Assembly: GCA_001557505.1 (NCBI GenBank)
Contig: LSAX01000012.1
Span: 1,240,001 to 1,304,000 of the forward strand
Origin: Reticulascus tulasneorum
Taxonomy: Eukaryota; Ascomycota; Sordariomycetes; Glomerellales; Reticulascaceae
Direction of reading: 5' to 3'
Length of the DNA: 64,000 nucleotides
Part shown: positions 1-13,300 of the stretch, piece by piece
How the letters are laid out: each line of letters starts with the position of its first letter
Numbering within the stretch: position 1 is the stretch's first letter
Made by a program: the position numbers and the translations under genes
Notes under the pieces: model-generated
Database searches by the model: none
What the model was told of the DNA's origin: nothing
What the model saw: only the letters and a program-made list of their open reading frames with translations

Positions 1-908
1 GAAGCTGTCCGTGATGGATCAAAATTCAGACGTGGGGGTAGCGTGGGGCAGAGATGGCTCTCACCCCCCACCATAATTACCTTTTACATCAGGGACCAAG
101 GCGTGTATCCCTTTTCTTTCCTCGAGGATGCTTAGATAATAATGAGCCGGAAAAGATGTCAAAAATAAGAAAAATCAAACCTATAAATCCAATTCAACTG
201 ATGGAGAGTTTGAGTCCCTTTCTAATAGTGATGGGCGCTAGTTGACTCGGAGTTTTCACCATGCACAGTTTGCGAGTGAGGAAATCGTTTGTGAGTCACT
301 TCTTTGGTGGGAGGTTGGCTAGATCGTTAGTATATGGGACTGCCACATGGCTAGGATTTGCTATTTAAGTAGCTATATGTTAACTAGTAGGCCTATCATA
401 AATGTAGAGCTAGATAGAAACATGTCAAAGTTGCATAGAGCTGATGAATAGCTCGTTAACCTACCGTAAAAGAGTTTGCATGTACATGGACCAACCATAC
501 CTCTCAAGCAATTGCCCCACTAACGGAGCCCAGAGCCGCTAGATATATTAATTAGGTCTTGCCAAGTCATGCGATCGCCAACCCAATGTCCCGATCCTTT
601 CAGTGAGCCGGTGCTGGAAGTGTAGATGAACATTAGTGTAATTGATTCACCAGCACACGAATGCATGATATGGGAGTTAGGGATGGAAGAACGCTAATAG
701 CAAAACGATATCTGCCCAGTTCCGGTAGTGTTGCATTCGCTTAAGGCGGTATTATTATGCTGCTACAGTAACCAACCAACAGGACGACTTGAGCAGCAAT
801 AAACATTGATTACACCTTCACATACCCCAAGGCAGTCTCAGCAAAACTCAAAACGCCCAACTCTTCTTCCCCAGTCACAGATTCCAAGGAAGACATAATC
901 TCGTCGTC
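1..908. other. Intergenic, no gene seen
   Basis: A fairly AT-rich stretch with only short open frames lacking codon bias or splice-linked partners. It contains the promoter side of the gene that starts at 909. No repeat, tRNA-like fold or transposon end was seen. Confidence 0.5.
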
Positions 909-1613
909 ATGCCATCCTACGATGAGATGCGTGCTCAGGCTAGAGTCTATCTCGACTCCATTATTGCGAAAGTGAAAGCGCGTGAGGAGCTCACAAACAA
1001 AGAAAAGCGCAGCCTTTTGCGAACCAAGAAACTCATCTTTAAAGCGATGGCTTATCCCGACAGCCTGACACTTGCTGAGCGATATCGGCTTAGGATGTAC
1101 GCGCCTCCAGAAGAGGCACATGCGAACATCGCCAAAGTGACCGGTGGTGCCATGTCGACTCCGGATGAACTTTTACGGAAGGCATTAGAGAGCGCCGAGA
1201 CAATGCCGGATGAGGAGCTAATGCTTATTATGAGCGGCTACCATATCTTCGATAGCTTGTATGAGAGAGGACATTACTTGACGTGGATGTCGAAACTAGG
1301 CGACATACTTGGCGACGCCGGAGTGGCTGTCAATATTGTGACGACCGAGCTCGAGCGGGAAGGCTACACTGCCGCATCTGGTGAACACCTACGTGGCGAA
1401 GCACGTTTAGCTAGGAAAGCGAAGGAGGCCGCGAAGTGGAGGGAAGAGAATGTTGCCACAAATGCGCAGATCGTTGCCAACAATGCCAAGAACCCTGCGA
1501 AAATAAAGGCGGCTGGTGAGAAAGCTGCAAAATGGGATGAATATGACGATAAGCTGTTTGCTGAGACAGCCTTGTCGATGGTCAAGATGGCAGATGAGAT
1601 TCTGGATGATTGA
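909..1613 (+). CDS. Hypothetical 234-aa helical cytoplasmic protein
   Basis: I do not recognise this protein. It is one uninterrupted frame of 234 codons from ATG to TGA, rich in Ala, Glu, Lys and Arg, with long stretches that should form amphipathic helices. The last third (about residues 160-215) is a repetitive K/A/E-rich segment resembling a coiled coil. There is no signal peptide, membrane segment or cysteine cluster, so it is probably cytoplasmic or nuclear. Its stop lies 98 bases from the stop of the convergent killer-toxin-like chitinase. A role linked to that gene (immunity, chaperone or cargo) is conceivable from position alone and is not shown by the sequence. It could also be a lineage-restricted gene of no relation. 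The uninterrupted frame and codon use make a real gene likely. Confidence 0.6.
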   Translation: MPSYDEMRAQARVYLDSIIAKVKAREELTNKEKRSLLRTKKLIFKAMAYPDSLTLAERYRLRMYAPPEEAHANIAKVTGGAMSTPDELLRKALESAETMPDEELMLIMSGYHIFDSLYERGHYLTWMSKLGDILGDAGVAVNIVTTELEREGYTAASGEHLRGEARLARKAKEAAKWREENVATNAQIVANNAKNPAKIKAAGEKAAKWDEYDDKLFAETALSMVKMADEILDD

Positions 1614-1711
1614 CTTCCCCAAAGTCTCGAATGGAGTCGTCTCTTCCGAATGATATATAAATCCCAACATGTTTGATCGAGCGCTGATCGTGATCAAAGC
1701 GCTGGTCTAGA

Positions 1712-4700
1712 CTAAAGAAATAAAGATGTGTCTATATGACAATGGCCAGCCTGGAGCTGAGCCTCAAATTCGTAGATATAAACGAGTATAGAACTAGCCC
1801 AAAGCTGTTTAAGTATATCGCCCGCATGGATAGCGTTTGTTTCTACCGCCGAGAATATTATTTTCATGGCCGCTAGTTTTTCTTCCAGCCACCCGTTTGC
1901 AAATATCCCCATGGCATCATATTGGTTGTGGATATATTCTTTCCAGCCATTCTGGAGCGTTCCTGCAGGTATTCCATCGGGGTTCCGTGCTTCGTAGTCC
2001 GCCAAGACCTGCTTGACTTGGTTGTAAGCAGTGACGTGTCTAAGTTTTACGTTTGCGTCCTCGTAGTAGTCGAACAGGGCAAACACCTTATGTATCAGGT
2101 CAGTATTGCAACTCCTCTAAACAGGCAAATATATCATCGAGGTGGCTCACTCTCTGGATGGTAGAAAAGGCTGCCTGTGACGCCTGAGGCGTGGGCACAG
2201 TGCAGCAACTCGCCCACGCTACATCTCCGACTGGTTTGAAGAATCGGAATATCTGCTCAGGTGGTTCTGTGTTAGCTTAGACACACATGGTCAGGGAGTA
2301 TCGCATGCTCCTTCGCGTATATGGATCCATGATAGAACTCACCCGAGACTTTATAGCATTCAGTGCACTTTCACATACCACCATCCCAACTGGTGTCACT
2401 GTCGACCCCAGCTTTGACAAGGCCAGCCGCTGTGGTGAGAGTGCAAAGCCCCAACCTGGGAAAATTCTGTTGATGTTATTGGCAACCTTGCTGTAGGGAA
2501 CGCCGCCTGGCGGCGTCACAGACTTCAATCGTGGTTGGATCATGTCGGGCTGCATAAATTTCCCGGAGATGATAGTCTCGAGGAAACGGGGGAAAGCCTG
2601 CAGCTCCAGGATGTGTTCCGATACCCATTTGCCTGCTGCATCGGGCTTGGCCGCATCGTTTCTGAGCTTGTACATTGTTGGGCCACAGCCATTTGATTCG
2701 ACAAGATATCGCTGACTGCCGCCGGTGGCCTGGATCAGTTCATCGCCGTCTTGTCCATTCGGATACGGGGAAGACTGCACGGTGAACATCGGCCCAGTCA
2801 CTAGAGGGCTGTTTTTGTTGGCATCCACTTTATACCATCGCGAAATGCCTTCAGATCGCTGAGCTAGTTCGTTGTAAATCTCATCGTACGGGTAAGCAGA
2901 GCCATCCTCAGCTAATTCAGGCCAGTTTCCGTTCTCGTCGGGCTCTGTGCTCCAGAGATCGAGCGACCGCCTGGCTGCGTTGTCGATGTCATCGCCTTCG
3001 GTTCCGCCATTGTCTCCGTCACGCTTGAACTCATCCTCGACTTCCCAGATCCAATCACACTTTGGAAGAGCATACATATTCCCGCTAGAGAGATCTTCGA
3101 CGAACTGATCCATGTTGCAGGCGGCACTTTCCACGGCTTGCTGACGTGTCGCCTCGGGTACATGGTTGGCAAACTTCTCAAGCTCTAGGTGGTTCATTTT
3201 GCCGTAGTTTTGACTTCGAGTCACCGCTGCCCGTTTCATGGCAGCGTCAAACTTGTTGAAAAGTCCCGACAACTGCAGTCCGTTTAAACTAGCCTTGGTA
3301 ACGGTGAGTTTCGTAACTAGCTCCCGCATGACGCCCTCGGCATTCCAATGGGACATTGGTTCACGCCTATTCAAAAGGTTTGTTATGTTGAGCGGTCCGG
3401 CCTTATCTTGATCGTGGACCTTGGATGTGTTGCTCACAAATATGTCTCCAGGCGCCATCCTCATTGAGCCAGCGCCTCTGCAGATCGGGTCTTGCATGAA
3501 AACCTCCAATGCCTCTTCGTATAGACTCAGCAGGTCATCAAAGCCTTTTGCGTCAGTTTTGTAAACCGGGGTGCAACAGAAAGCCTTCCCTCCCCTCGGA
3601 CAACCTGGAGGAGTCTCTTCCATGGCAACTCGAACCTCGCCATGCGGGCAAAATGGGTGACAGTAACCGTCACTTTCTCTGACGGCCTCCTGCCAGTAGC
3701 AGTTGTCCCACTTCTTCTCGTCAACTTTTGGACCACAGCAATATGGGGTCTTCGAGGTTGGATGACAAAAAGCGCCTCCATTTTCCATTCTCGAAGATAC
3801 AATAGAAGTGCCGCTGTCACACGTACTATATCCTTCGCGTGCACTCTTGCAGCCGTTCCAGTGGCAGTTTCCGTAGAGTGCCGTGCAAGTTAACTCTCCG
3901 AAATCTTGACCCCACTGATCAAGATCTCTAGTTGTGCAGCAGGCAGCCTGTGAATTTTGATGGCAGGAGCTTCGCATCCCACCAACCTTGGTACGACCTG
4001 CTGGACACTCGCCGCCGCAATGTCCGTTCCAGAAATCATACCAGCCACACTTGCTGTATGGACCGTACGCAGGGCAGCATAGGGTATGGTGAAGGCCGTC
4101 TCGACAGTTCGTGGGATCGATCATGCGTTCGTCAGATCGGTGGCGATCTGGGTCATCGCGGAAGACTGGATAATAGTCTAACCCACAGCCTTCTCCGCAG
4201 CCACTCCAATGGCATTGCGGTCGGAGAACACGGTGATCAGGAGGGTCTTCCCCGGCCTGGTTCTGGTGTTCGGCCAGACTCGGTGAACGGTATTTCGTGA
4301 CGCCCTGAAGCTCACGCGAGAATCTCCCTTCAGGAGTATCTTGGCTGACAGCCCAAACCATAACGCCGCCGAGGCACTGAGAACGTGCAAAGTCAACCTT
4401 GATAGTCCAGGTAGACGCATCATCGTAAGTGATCCAAGAACCCTCATGAGCAAAGAATCTGACTCCAGCATTCTTATCGAGAGTAGGTATTATCCCAGTT
4501 TTATCGAGGATTTGCTGGACCTCGGCCTGCATTAGGGTGCCGACATTTTTCGAGCAGGGACCAGGAGCGCCTCCTGAATGGAATGGACAGCCCGGTGCAA
4601 CACAGTTATTGTTCACAATGCCGAAGGTCCGAGAGTAGAAAGCCTGTCCCAAGACGACTTTCGAAGGGTCAATATCATTTCTCCAAAGCAGGTCAAGGTA

Positions 4701-6000
4701 CTCGGTGATCTCGGTTTGGTTCGTATGAGAGTTGAGATAAGCGCCTAACCATTTGTTACCTTCATCCCACGTACCGTGCAGATCGTAAGCCATGATATTG
4801 AAGAATTCGACGCTACTTTCTAGAGAACGAATATCGAAATGACGGAGGTACCAGTAAGACATGGGCAGAGTGAGAGTCAATCCGTTACGGCCTCCGCTGC
4901 TCGTGTCAAGAGCGCTCTTGAGGTTGCTTATGAATTTGGGGAAGTTGGCGAAGTCCTCCGGCCGTCCGCTTCGATCATCGGCGGCAGGATACTCCCAGTC
5001 GATATCCACGCCGTCAAAGTTGTATGTGGACATAAATGAGATAAGCGAGGCAAAAAATGCGCGTTGGTGGGCTTCTGAAGCAGCAAGGTCCGAGAAAGTT
5101 GTGTGAGTGGCTTTCCAAGGTTCGTTGAAGTCCCAACCACCGATGGCGATGTAGACCTTTAGGTTTCCATCGATTTTTTTGAGGTTTGTCAATTGCCGAT
5201 ATAAGTCAACATCACCCTGCTCTGCGGGGACTACATGGAAAGTAACTGGATCGATACTAGCAAACGCAAAGTTCAAGTGAGTGTAGACTCCATTCCGGAT
5301 GTTTTTCGGCTGGAAGCTCATGCAGGACCGACGAGCTGCCCATCCCTCGTAGTAGCCAACTACTCTTCGGATGGGAGTGAGATTCTTGTCACAAGCCGGC
5401 CGTTTGACCTTCTTGTCGCCGCAGAACTCCTTGGTAATCCCGCAAAATCTGGTATCCACAAGTTAGCATTCATGCTTCCTAGGACCACTGTTGACGCCTG
5501 TCAATCTTGGTAAACTTACCCCCATTTCGAGCAGCATGTTCTCAGAGGGCACTCCGCAATCTCGGACCATTGGGGGCCATATCCCGGATCGCAATAGGAC
5601 TTGGCATCACAGTTCGCCACGCATTTGCCTCCGGGCTTGTCACAATCTTGGGAAGACAGTCAGCAACGAGATAAAGCCAGAAAATAGACTTTTGGACTGC
5701 TCCATCGTGCGAGTCTAGCTTGAACAACTTACAATCTGGTCCCAGGCCACAGAACCCGTGCACAGAACAGCAAGTGCCGTCTTTGCATGGATTGTTCTTG
5801 TCGCATCCCAGTTTGAAGTCACAGGTGCTTTGGCAACCGGTGCCACAGAACGCGTCTCCGACGCCACAGAAGCCAAACTGACTACAACAACCGCTAGCAC
5901 AGTGGACGTTCTTGTCGCATTGGGCTCCACGTACGGGCGATAGGAGGAGAGCACATCCAATAACGAGTATCACAAGATTGTATGATGTAAAGGAACGCAT
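1712..6000 (-). CDS. Killer-toxin-like (subgroup C) GH18 chitinase with chitin-binding domains
   Basis: Five exons on the minus strand: 6000-5733, 5646-5520, 5448-2343, 2252-2151 and 2086-1712, giving 1325 aa. All introns are GT-AG and keep frame (donors GTAAGT, GTAAGT, GTGAGT, GTGAGC). Residues 1-25 form a signal peptide. Three hevein-like cysteine modules follow (about 27-145), with CCSQFGFCG, CCSVHGFCG and CCSKWGFCG cores. A GH18 barrel starts near 160 and carries FDGVDIDWEYP with the acid/base Glu near 284. Next come cysteine/tryptophan-rich repeats (about 535-760) and a long C-terminal region with SEHILELQ (His near 1077). This architecture is that of fungal subgroup C chitinases, related to the chitinase subunit of the Kluyveromyces lactis killer toxin. 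It should be secreted, bind chitin and cleave it endo- or processively. It is divergent from the LysM/WSC gene at 7312. Function of the C-terminal 550 residues is unknown. Confidence 0.9.
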
Positions 6001-7311
6001 TTTGGTGAGTTAAGAAGACTAGAAATGGAAATAAGGAACTGGCGGACCCTAGTCGCAGGTATCTCGCCTTGATCTTTAGTGAAAGTATGGAGTGAGATGG
6101 GCGTGGAAAGAACAGACATCTTCAACTTAACTACTCGGACGCAGCGAGATAAGGGGGACCATTGGCAGAGAGATTAACTGACGGCATTGCAAGCAGATAT
6201 CGTGGGTCACCCGGCTCAGGAAACCTCGCCATCTAATTCACGTTACGTACAGGCAGCGCGCGGGGGTTGATAACGCTGGTGTTCCGATTTAATCTCATGA
6301 ACACGAAGATGCCTTCCGATGTGTCTGGACCCATGGGACACACGAGATGGTCTACAGGGGCAAGGTGAAGTCGTCGCCAGAAGAAGAAGGATGGCCGGAG
6401 CAGAGTTGGAATGGGGGATATTCGACTGGTCTGGCCATCGTAGACCGTCACGATGTTGTATTGACAGCTTGAGACCCTGCCAAGCACCTGCTGTGAATTG
6501 GTCTCGTGGTTGGCGCTTCGGCCAACTCGATCGCGTCAATACGGACGCAGCCGTTGAAGATACAGAAATTATTGGCTTGGCAGGTAACATCAATAGAGCC
6601 AGCCGCTGTTCCTGGAACATCTCGGGGGTCACACTTGCCTAAGTAGTTACATGGCTGACCGGCGTTTCGAACAGCTTGATCGTGATAAGGTTCTCTGCCT
6701 AGGCCTCTGACCGGGGTCGGCACCCGGTCCGCAGTCAACCAAATTCCCGGGGGTCAAATGTCACCCGCGTTCTGTGGAGAAGTCTTGGCTGGTGGGCCAA
6801 TAGGAAGGGCTCATATGCAGGTCCCAGGGGACGTCAGTAACCTCACCGTCCCATACCCGCCCCTAGGAACCGTTTGCTCATTTCTACTTCCGGCTGCAAG
6901 CTGACCAACAACCCTGTTCGACGAAGCAGACAGACATATCTCCTGGCGGGCGAGTCATTATTGATTCTAGATCAAGCCATGTATAGACCCAGGCAGTCGC
7001 CTAAATTCTCCACAAGCGGCGCTGAATTCCTCGCGCTGTGGATAGCTTGCTTCGGATGTAATTTCATTAATCGTGGGGGTGATGGCCGGGTGCAGTTCAC
7101 TTTGCGAACCAGAGAGACTATCATGGTCGGTAGGGTGTGAGGGGAGCATCGAACGATGCTTTGGGAATCGAAACTTTGTCTTCGGTTGCTCCCCTTTTTC
7201 AAGGAACTGCAGTTGTGCTTGCAACAAGAATATCTGTTTTATATCCAGCTGCGTAAACCTGTTTTTTAAGCATCGTGCTGGTCCGTTCCTTACAATTTTG
7301 CCACCTTCACG
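6001..7311. promoter_or_regulatory. Divergent intergenic promoter between chitinase and LysM/WSC giant
   Basis: This 1.3-kb stretch separates the two start codons, which point away from each other, so it must hold both promoters and could coordinate them. A TATA-like stretch (tttatat) lies near 7248, about 60 bases before the plus-strand ATG. On the minus strand, 6448-6738 stays open and has cysteine-containing, coding-like codon use, but no start or signal peptide was found for it. I could not identify specific regulator sites with confidence. Confidence 0.55.
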
Positions 7312-10300
7312 ATGCCTTCATTTCCTGTCTCTCGCTACATTACAAGTCTCGTATTCTACTCACTCTTCTTTCTTCTATTGCACGACTCCCCCTTGGCACA
7401 GGACCTCAGTCACTCCCCTCGTCATGTAAGCGGCCATGTGCGCCATCAGTTGCTGGGACGAAATGCAACCGTCGGAGTTGGAAACATTACCTTAGAGCAA
7501 GCATTAGATCTTGTTGCTCGCGCGCAGTTAGCAATGGAGAAGGCGAATATCCTCATTCAGGAGAATCCAAGGCCAAACAGCTACGAAATATTCAACTCGA
7601 CCGCTCTGGAGCAGACCCGGGCACCTGCACCTCCCCTGGACTATGAAGGGGGAGATAATTCCACAGCGGCGAACCTCCGGTCGAGCGCTTTGCGAAGAGG
7701 ACTGCTTAATAGCACCGAGCTAAGCAACTCGTCAACACTCTCGTATACAATTCCACCTGAGGTCGCAGAGGCCGCTCGAATTGTCGCAGAGGCATCGCCG
7801 CCAGACCTATCAAGCGAGGCTTATGACATCATCGTGGCCAGTTTGAAAGAGAGATTTGCACCCAAGAACAACGATACCAATGTCATGGCCCAGGTTCTGC
7901 AGCAGCCTTCTGGGCTCTTCGAGTTTGTGGCCAACGCTAGCGGGGCAGCGGTGGAGCCTGGGTTTCTCAACGCCCGGCACGCACCAGTCGAGAAACGAGC
8001 TCCCCAAGACTTCTGGATGCAGAACATCCAGCAGAGAGGAGTTAGTCCATTTGCACCAGCTGGTTACAAAGTGAGGAATGAACTACAGTATCGGCTGAAC
8101 CAGGTCACTAACATACCTAGGTTTGGCGAAATGTCAAAGACTATGGTGCCAAAGGTAACGGTCCATGGCTTCATGGCTCCGTTCATATCATTTCAAGCTA
8201 ACTTTACTCACTTGTTAGGTAACGGCATCGCTGATGACACTGCTGCGATTCAACTCGCCATTTCCTCTGGGGGAAGATGCGGCAACAATTGCGGTGGCAG
8301 CACTATCTATCCTGCAACTGTATACTTTCCTCCTGGGACGTATATCATAAGTTCTTCAATCATCCAGTATTACAATACCGAAATGTTAGGAAATGTGAGA
8401 TAACAATGAGTACTGTATACCACGAGTCTTTGCTAAATGGTAATAGCCTCTTGATCTTCCGAGGCTGGTTGCATCGTCCAGCTTCGTTGGTGGCGGCATC
8501 ATTGAGTCCAATGTATACACTGGCGAGCAGACACAGTGGTACTGTTGAAAATCTTTCCCAAGGCAAAATGCTACAGTCCATCTCCATACTGTAATCTAAC
8601 CTCCCTAGGTTCTTGAACACCAACAATTTCCTTCGTAGCATTCGCAATTTTGTTATCGACATACGCGCTGGCAGCCAAACCGCCCAGATTTGCGGCGTTC
8701 ATTGGTATGCTAGACAACCCGGGATAACAAACGAAAGGGCTGACATAGCATACATTAAGGCAGGTAGCTCAGGGGACTTCTCTGGAAAACATTCACTTCT
8801 ACATGACTGATCCAGCCACCAACCCAGCGACAACACAGCAGGTGAGATGTTTGTCCCGCTGCCTCGGATATTGAAGCTTACAGAGAGACCAGGGAATTTA
8901 CATGGAGAACGGCAGCGGTGGTTTTATGTCGGACTTGTACTTTGTAGGCGGCAAATATGGGTAGGTCTCGATTCACGCAGTTCTCATGGACAAGGAATAG
9001 CCGCAGCAATTGTCTTGTCCCTCCGATCCTATACTAATCATCACTTTCGCAGAGCCTACCTCGGTAATCAGCAGTTTACTAGCAGTGGAATGTATTTCAG
9101 CCACTGTCAGACTGCTCTTCAGATTCACTGGGATTGGGGTTGGACTATGCAGAACATCGTCATTGATAACTGCGGCACAGGTATCACCATTGTTGGAGGA
9201 GCTGGAGGAGTGAGTTCTTCTTTTTGTTTCTGGTTGTTCTGTTGGCTTATAACTGAATGCATACTAAAAGCGGATGATAGCCGTTAAGCACCGGTCAAGG
9301 CGTGGGCTCTTTGGTGCTGACCGACATGCTGATGTCCAGCACGACGCTGGGCATCAAGACGTCTCTATTTGCAGACAACTCCACGTCATTCCTCCTCTTG
9401 AATTCCAAGTTCACCAACGTACCAACCATTGTAAGAGACGACGCTCGAGGCGTAACTCTCTTGCCTGGTGGGGGGGCAGTCTCTGTTCCTTCTTGGGGCT
9501 TTGGTCAAGTCAGTAATGAAACCGGATCTGTGGCCTTCCTCAATGCCCAAAATATTGCGACTATGACTCGAGCCCCGTCTCTAATCCAGTCCACCTCTTC
9601 TGGGGCGAGTCAAAACTTCTTTTTTACACGGCGTCGCCCCTCATATGCAGAGCTAGGTACCAGCCAGCTATTTGACGTCAAGGAGCATGGTGCCAAGGGT
9701 GACGGAGCCACTGATGACACTCTCATTCTTAACCATATTCTTGAGGTGGCTGCCAACATGTCATCAATAGTCTATTTTCCGTTCGGAGTATACATGATCT
9801 CGGACACTATCAGAGTCCCCGTCGGATCTCGCATCATTGGTCACGCTTGGCCACAGATCATGGCCTACGGAAGCAAGTTCACGGATGCCACGAAACCCCG
9901 CCCTGCTGTGAAGGTTGGGAACAGCGGGGATGTCGGATCAGTCGAGGTACAGAATATGATGTTCACTGTCAAGGGTGCAACGAAGGGTGCTGTCCTTGTG
10001 GAGTGGAATATTCACGAGTCCACAAAGGGGTCGGCTGGACTGTGGGGTAAGTGATCATCTCTCTAGACCTAGTATCAAGGGCGTAGGGATTGTAGTATTG
10101 TAGTATTTTCTAACTCGGCCGAATCAGATTCACATTTTCGCGTCGGCGGAGCCTTGGGATCTAACCTGGACACGACTCGTTGCCCGAAGAACACTGGAAC
10201 TATTCATGCAGATTGCATATCAGCTGCCTTGATGATGCATATTACTCCTACCGCATCGGCCTATCTGGAGAATGTATGGATATGGGCAGCAGACCATTAT

Positions 10301-13300
10301 ATTGACAATATCGACCAGCCCCAAATCGACGTATTTGCAGCCCGCGGCCTTCTTATCGAGAGTCGAGGTCCAACATGGCTCTGGGGCACATCAGTCGAAC
10401 ATTGTGTACTTTACCAGTATCAAGCGTCGTCAGCCAAAGACCTATTCATGGGCCTTGTCCAAACGGAGTCACCCTACTTCCAAGCTGACCCTGGAGCTCC
10501 AGCTCCGTTCCAAGTTGGGGCCTTTGCTGATGACCCCGATTTCTCAGATTGTGGCACGTCCGCAAAGTGCAAAATGTCTTGGGCAGTGAGAATCATTGAC
10601 TCGATGACCGTATACATTCTGAGTACGGGCCTCTATTCATGGTTCCAAGATTATGACCAGACATGTGTTTTGTTGGGCAACCGCAACTGCCAACAACGGT
10701 TGTTTCAGACCGAGCAAAGCGAAGATGTCTGGATATACAACTTGGTAACGGTTGGCGCTATTGAAATGATCAGCCCGATCAAAGGCGTTGCAACACTTGC
10801 GGCCAACAATCGAAACGGCTTTGCTTCCTCCATCCTCGCATGGCTGGGCGGGTCGAAGAATGCAACAGGGGTCCGCACCTTCATTGGATACCAGTTTTAC
10901 AACTCGAGCAACTTTCAATACTCCAAGTTCCCGGAGACATGCCAAAATGCTCTTTCCGCGAGAATCAAATGTGACGATTACACTCAAAGATGGACACAGG
11001 CAGATTATCATGGAGATTTGGGTAACAAGACTCTAACCGATTCCGTTTGCGATCCCGGCTGCATGCAGTCCGTGACTGGCTGGATAAACGGCGTCAACAC
11101 CTTCTGCTCTGGTTATAAATTCGAGGATGGGTCGCCACCAGCGATACTGGGCAGTTATGTCTCGTATGGCATTCAAGAGACTTGCACCAAGGATGCCGCT
11201 ACTGGAAAATATTGTAACGGTACTGACTGTCCATTTCTCCTGCACCGATGTTTACAACTTGCTGATACGTCTTACAGAGATCATTGGCGCCTTTGCCCCT
11301 TCCAGTGGAGGAATTCAGAACATGCCACTCGCCCAGCTATGTTCGCCTTGTTATCTAGCGCGGTTAAAGATGATTCAAGCCACGAGATATTCGATATACT
11401 CTGCCTTGGAACACTTCCAAGTGGCTCTGAAAGCCGCAGTCCAGCGCTGCGCCGCGGCGGCGCCTACTACGACCCAAAGTCCCCTCGTCTTGCCAACAGC
11501 CGTCCCGGCACCGTTCTGTGTTTCGAATCAGTATTATACCGTGCTGGCTGGAGATACCTGCGACTCTATTGCGGCGGCCAAAAGCATTTCTTCGGTCTTT
11601 CTTTTCGCAGCCAACGAGAACATCCCTAGCTGCAGCCATCTCCCTGTTGGCCAAAAAATCTGCTTGCCTTTGACTTGCTCAATTTACACGCTGCAAGAGG
11701 CGGATACTTGCTATACCGCCTCGTATTATGCTGGTGTAGCTGACATCAAAATCTTCAATCCTTGGATCAACTACAGTTGCGACAACCTCCATTCGAAAGA
11801 CGTTGTTGGAACCACGCTTTGCACATCGTACCTCGGCGGCGAGTATATGGAGGTTGCACCGAGGGGCGGTATTTCGGAGTTTCCCCAGTCAAGCACAGGA
11901 TACGGAAAGGTCTTGATGGCCCCTCCAGCAAATAAACCAGTCGCTGCGAATACTACTCTTAGGTGTGGTAAATGGCACACTGTGGCGGCCGGCGATACCT
12001 GCGAGGCGGTGCTCCTCAGAAACGGCATTTTCATGGATCTCTTCCTGGACGTCAATCCCTCAGTCAAGAGAGAGACATGTACAGCTAACCTGGCCGTTGG
12101 TAAAAGTTACTGCGTAGCGCCATTGAAAGACTGGCAAATCGTTTACTATCCTCAAGGCTGTTACCGGAACGGAGAGGGACCCGTGCTGTACGACCGACGG
12201 ACTACGAGCGATAGTTTGACGTTCCAGATGTGTGCGGATTATTGCGCCTCCAACTCATACCGTGTCTTTGGATTACAGAACGGCAATACGTGCTGGTGCG
12301 ATATTGGCGTATACATTGGATCGACAGTTTCTGCCTCTTGCAATGTACCATGTAGCGGGGACAGAACTGAATTATGCGGTGGTTACGACTCCGTGGAAGT
12401 GTACTCGACTGAGCCCGAAATCTCCAAAACAAAGAAGCGCTTTGTTCCTAAGGCCGTACCTGCCTTCACAGACTACGGATGCTATACTGTTGGAGCCTAT
12501 GGGCCAGCTCTGTACACAGGGTGGACCTGGGACTGGGATATGGATCGGGAAGCCTGCGCACTACACTGCCTTCCACACTATACCTTCTTCTCGCTCGATT
12601 CGTCCCTCATCTGCCGATGCGGCTCGGCTCGCGCTGCCGGGAGCGTAAAGGCGGTCGACCAAGCAGCCTGCGAAATACCCTGTGGCGGTAATGACGAGCA
12701 GCTTTGCGGTGGTCAAGGTGTTGTGAACCTTTTTGGTATGTTAGACGAGACGGCCCCTGAGGCTGGATTCTCATATCATGGTTGCTACACAGATAGCGCT
12801 AGTCCTGGGAGGACGCTCGAGGGACCGCTCTACACATCTGCGGAAATGGACGTCGAGTACTGCGGAGCGCAGTGCCTGCCCAACTATGCCTATTTCGGCG
12901 TGGAAAATGGCCAGGACTGCAGATGCGCAAACGAGATCTCGGTTTCGGGCGTCTCGGTCAGCGGCGAAGAATGTGATATGCCATGCGCTGGGGACGCCGG
13001 ACAATTCTGCGGTCAGGTTGAGAGAATCAACATCTTCAGCCTGGCGTCTGATATTCCCGAAGACCCTGAAGACCCAGATGACCCTGATGATCCCGAAGAC
13101 CCATATAGCTACTATGGCTGTTACACTGAGGCGGAAGGCGTTCGTGCTCTGTCCCACTCAACGACTTCATCTCAAACGAACATGTCCATAGAGACATGTG
13201 CAGAGTTCTGCCTGACCCAAAACGGCCAGGATATTTTCGGCATGGAATACGGGGCCGAATGCTACTGCGGCACTACTCTCTCGCGCGGCAGCATCAAGGT

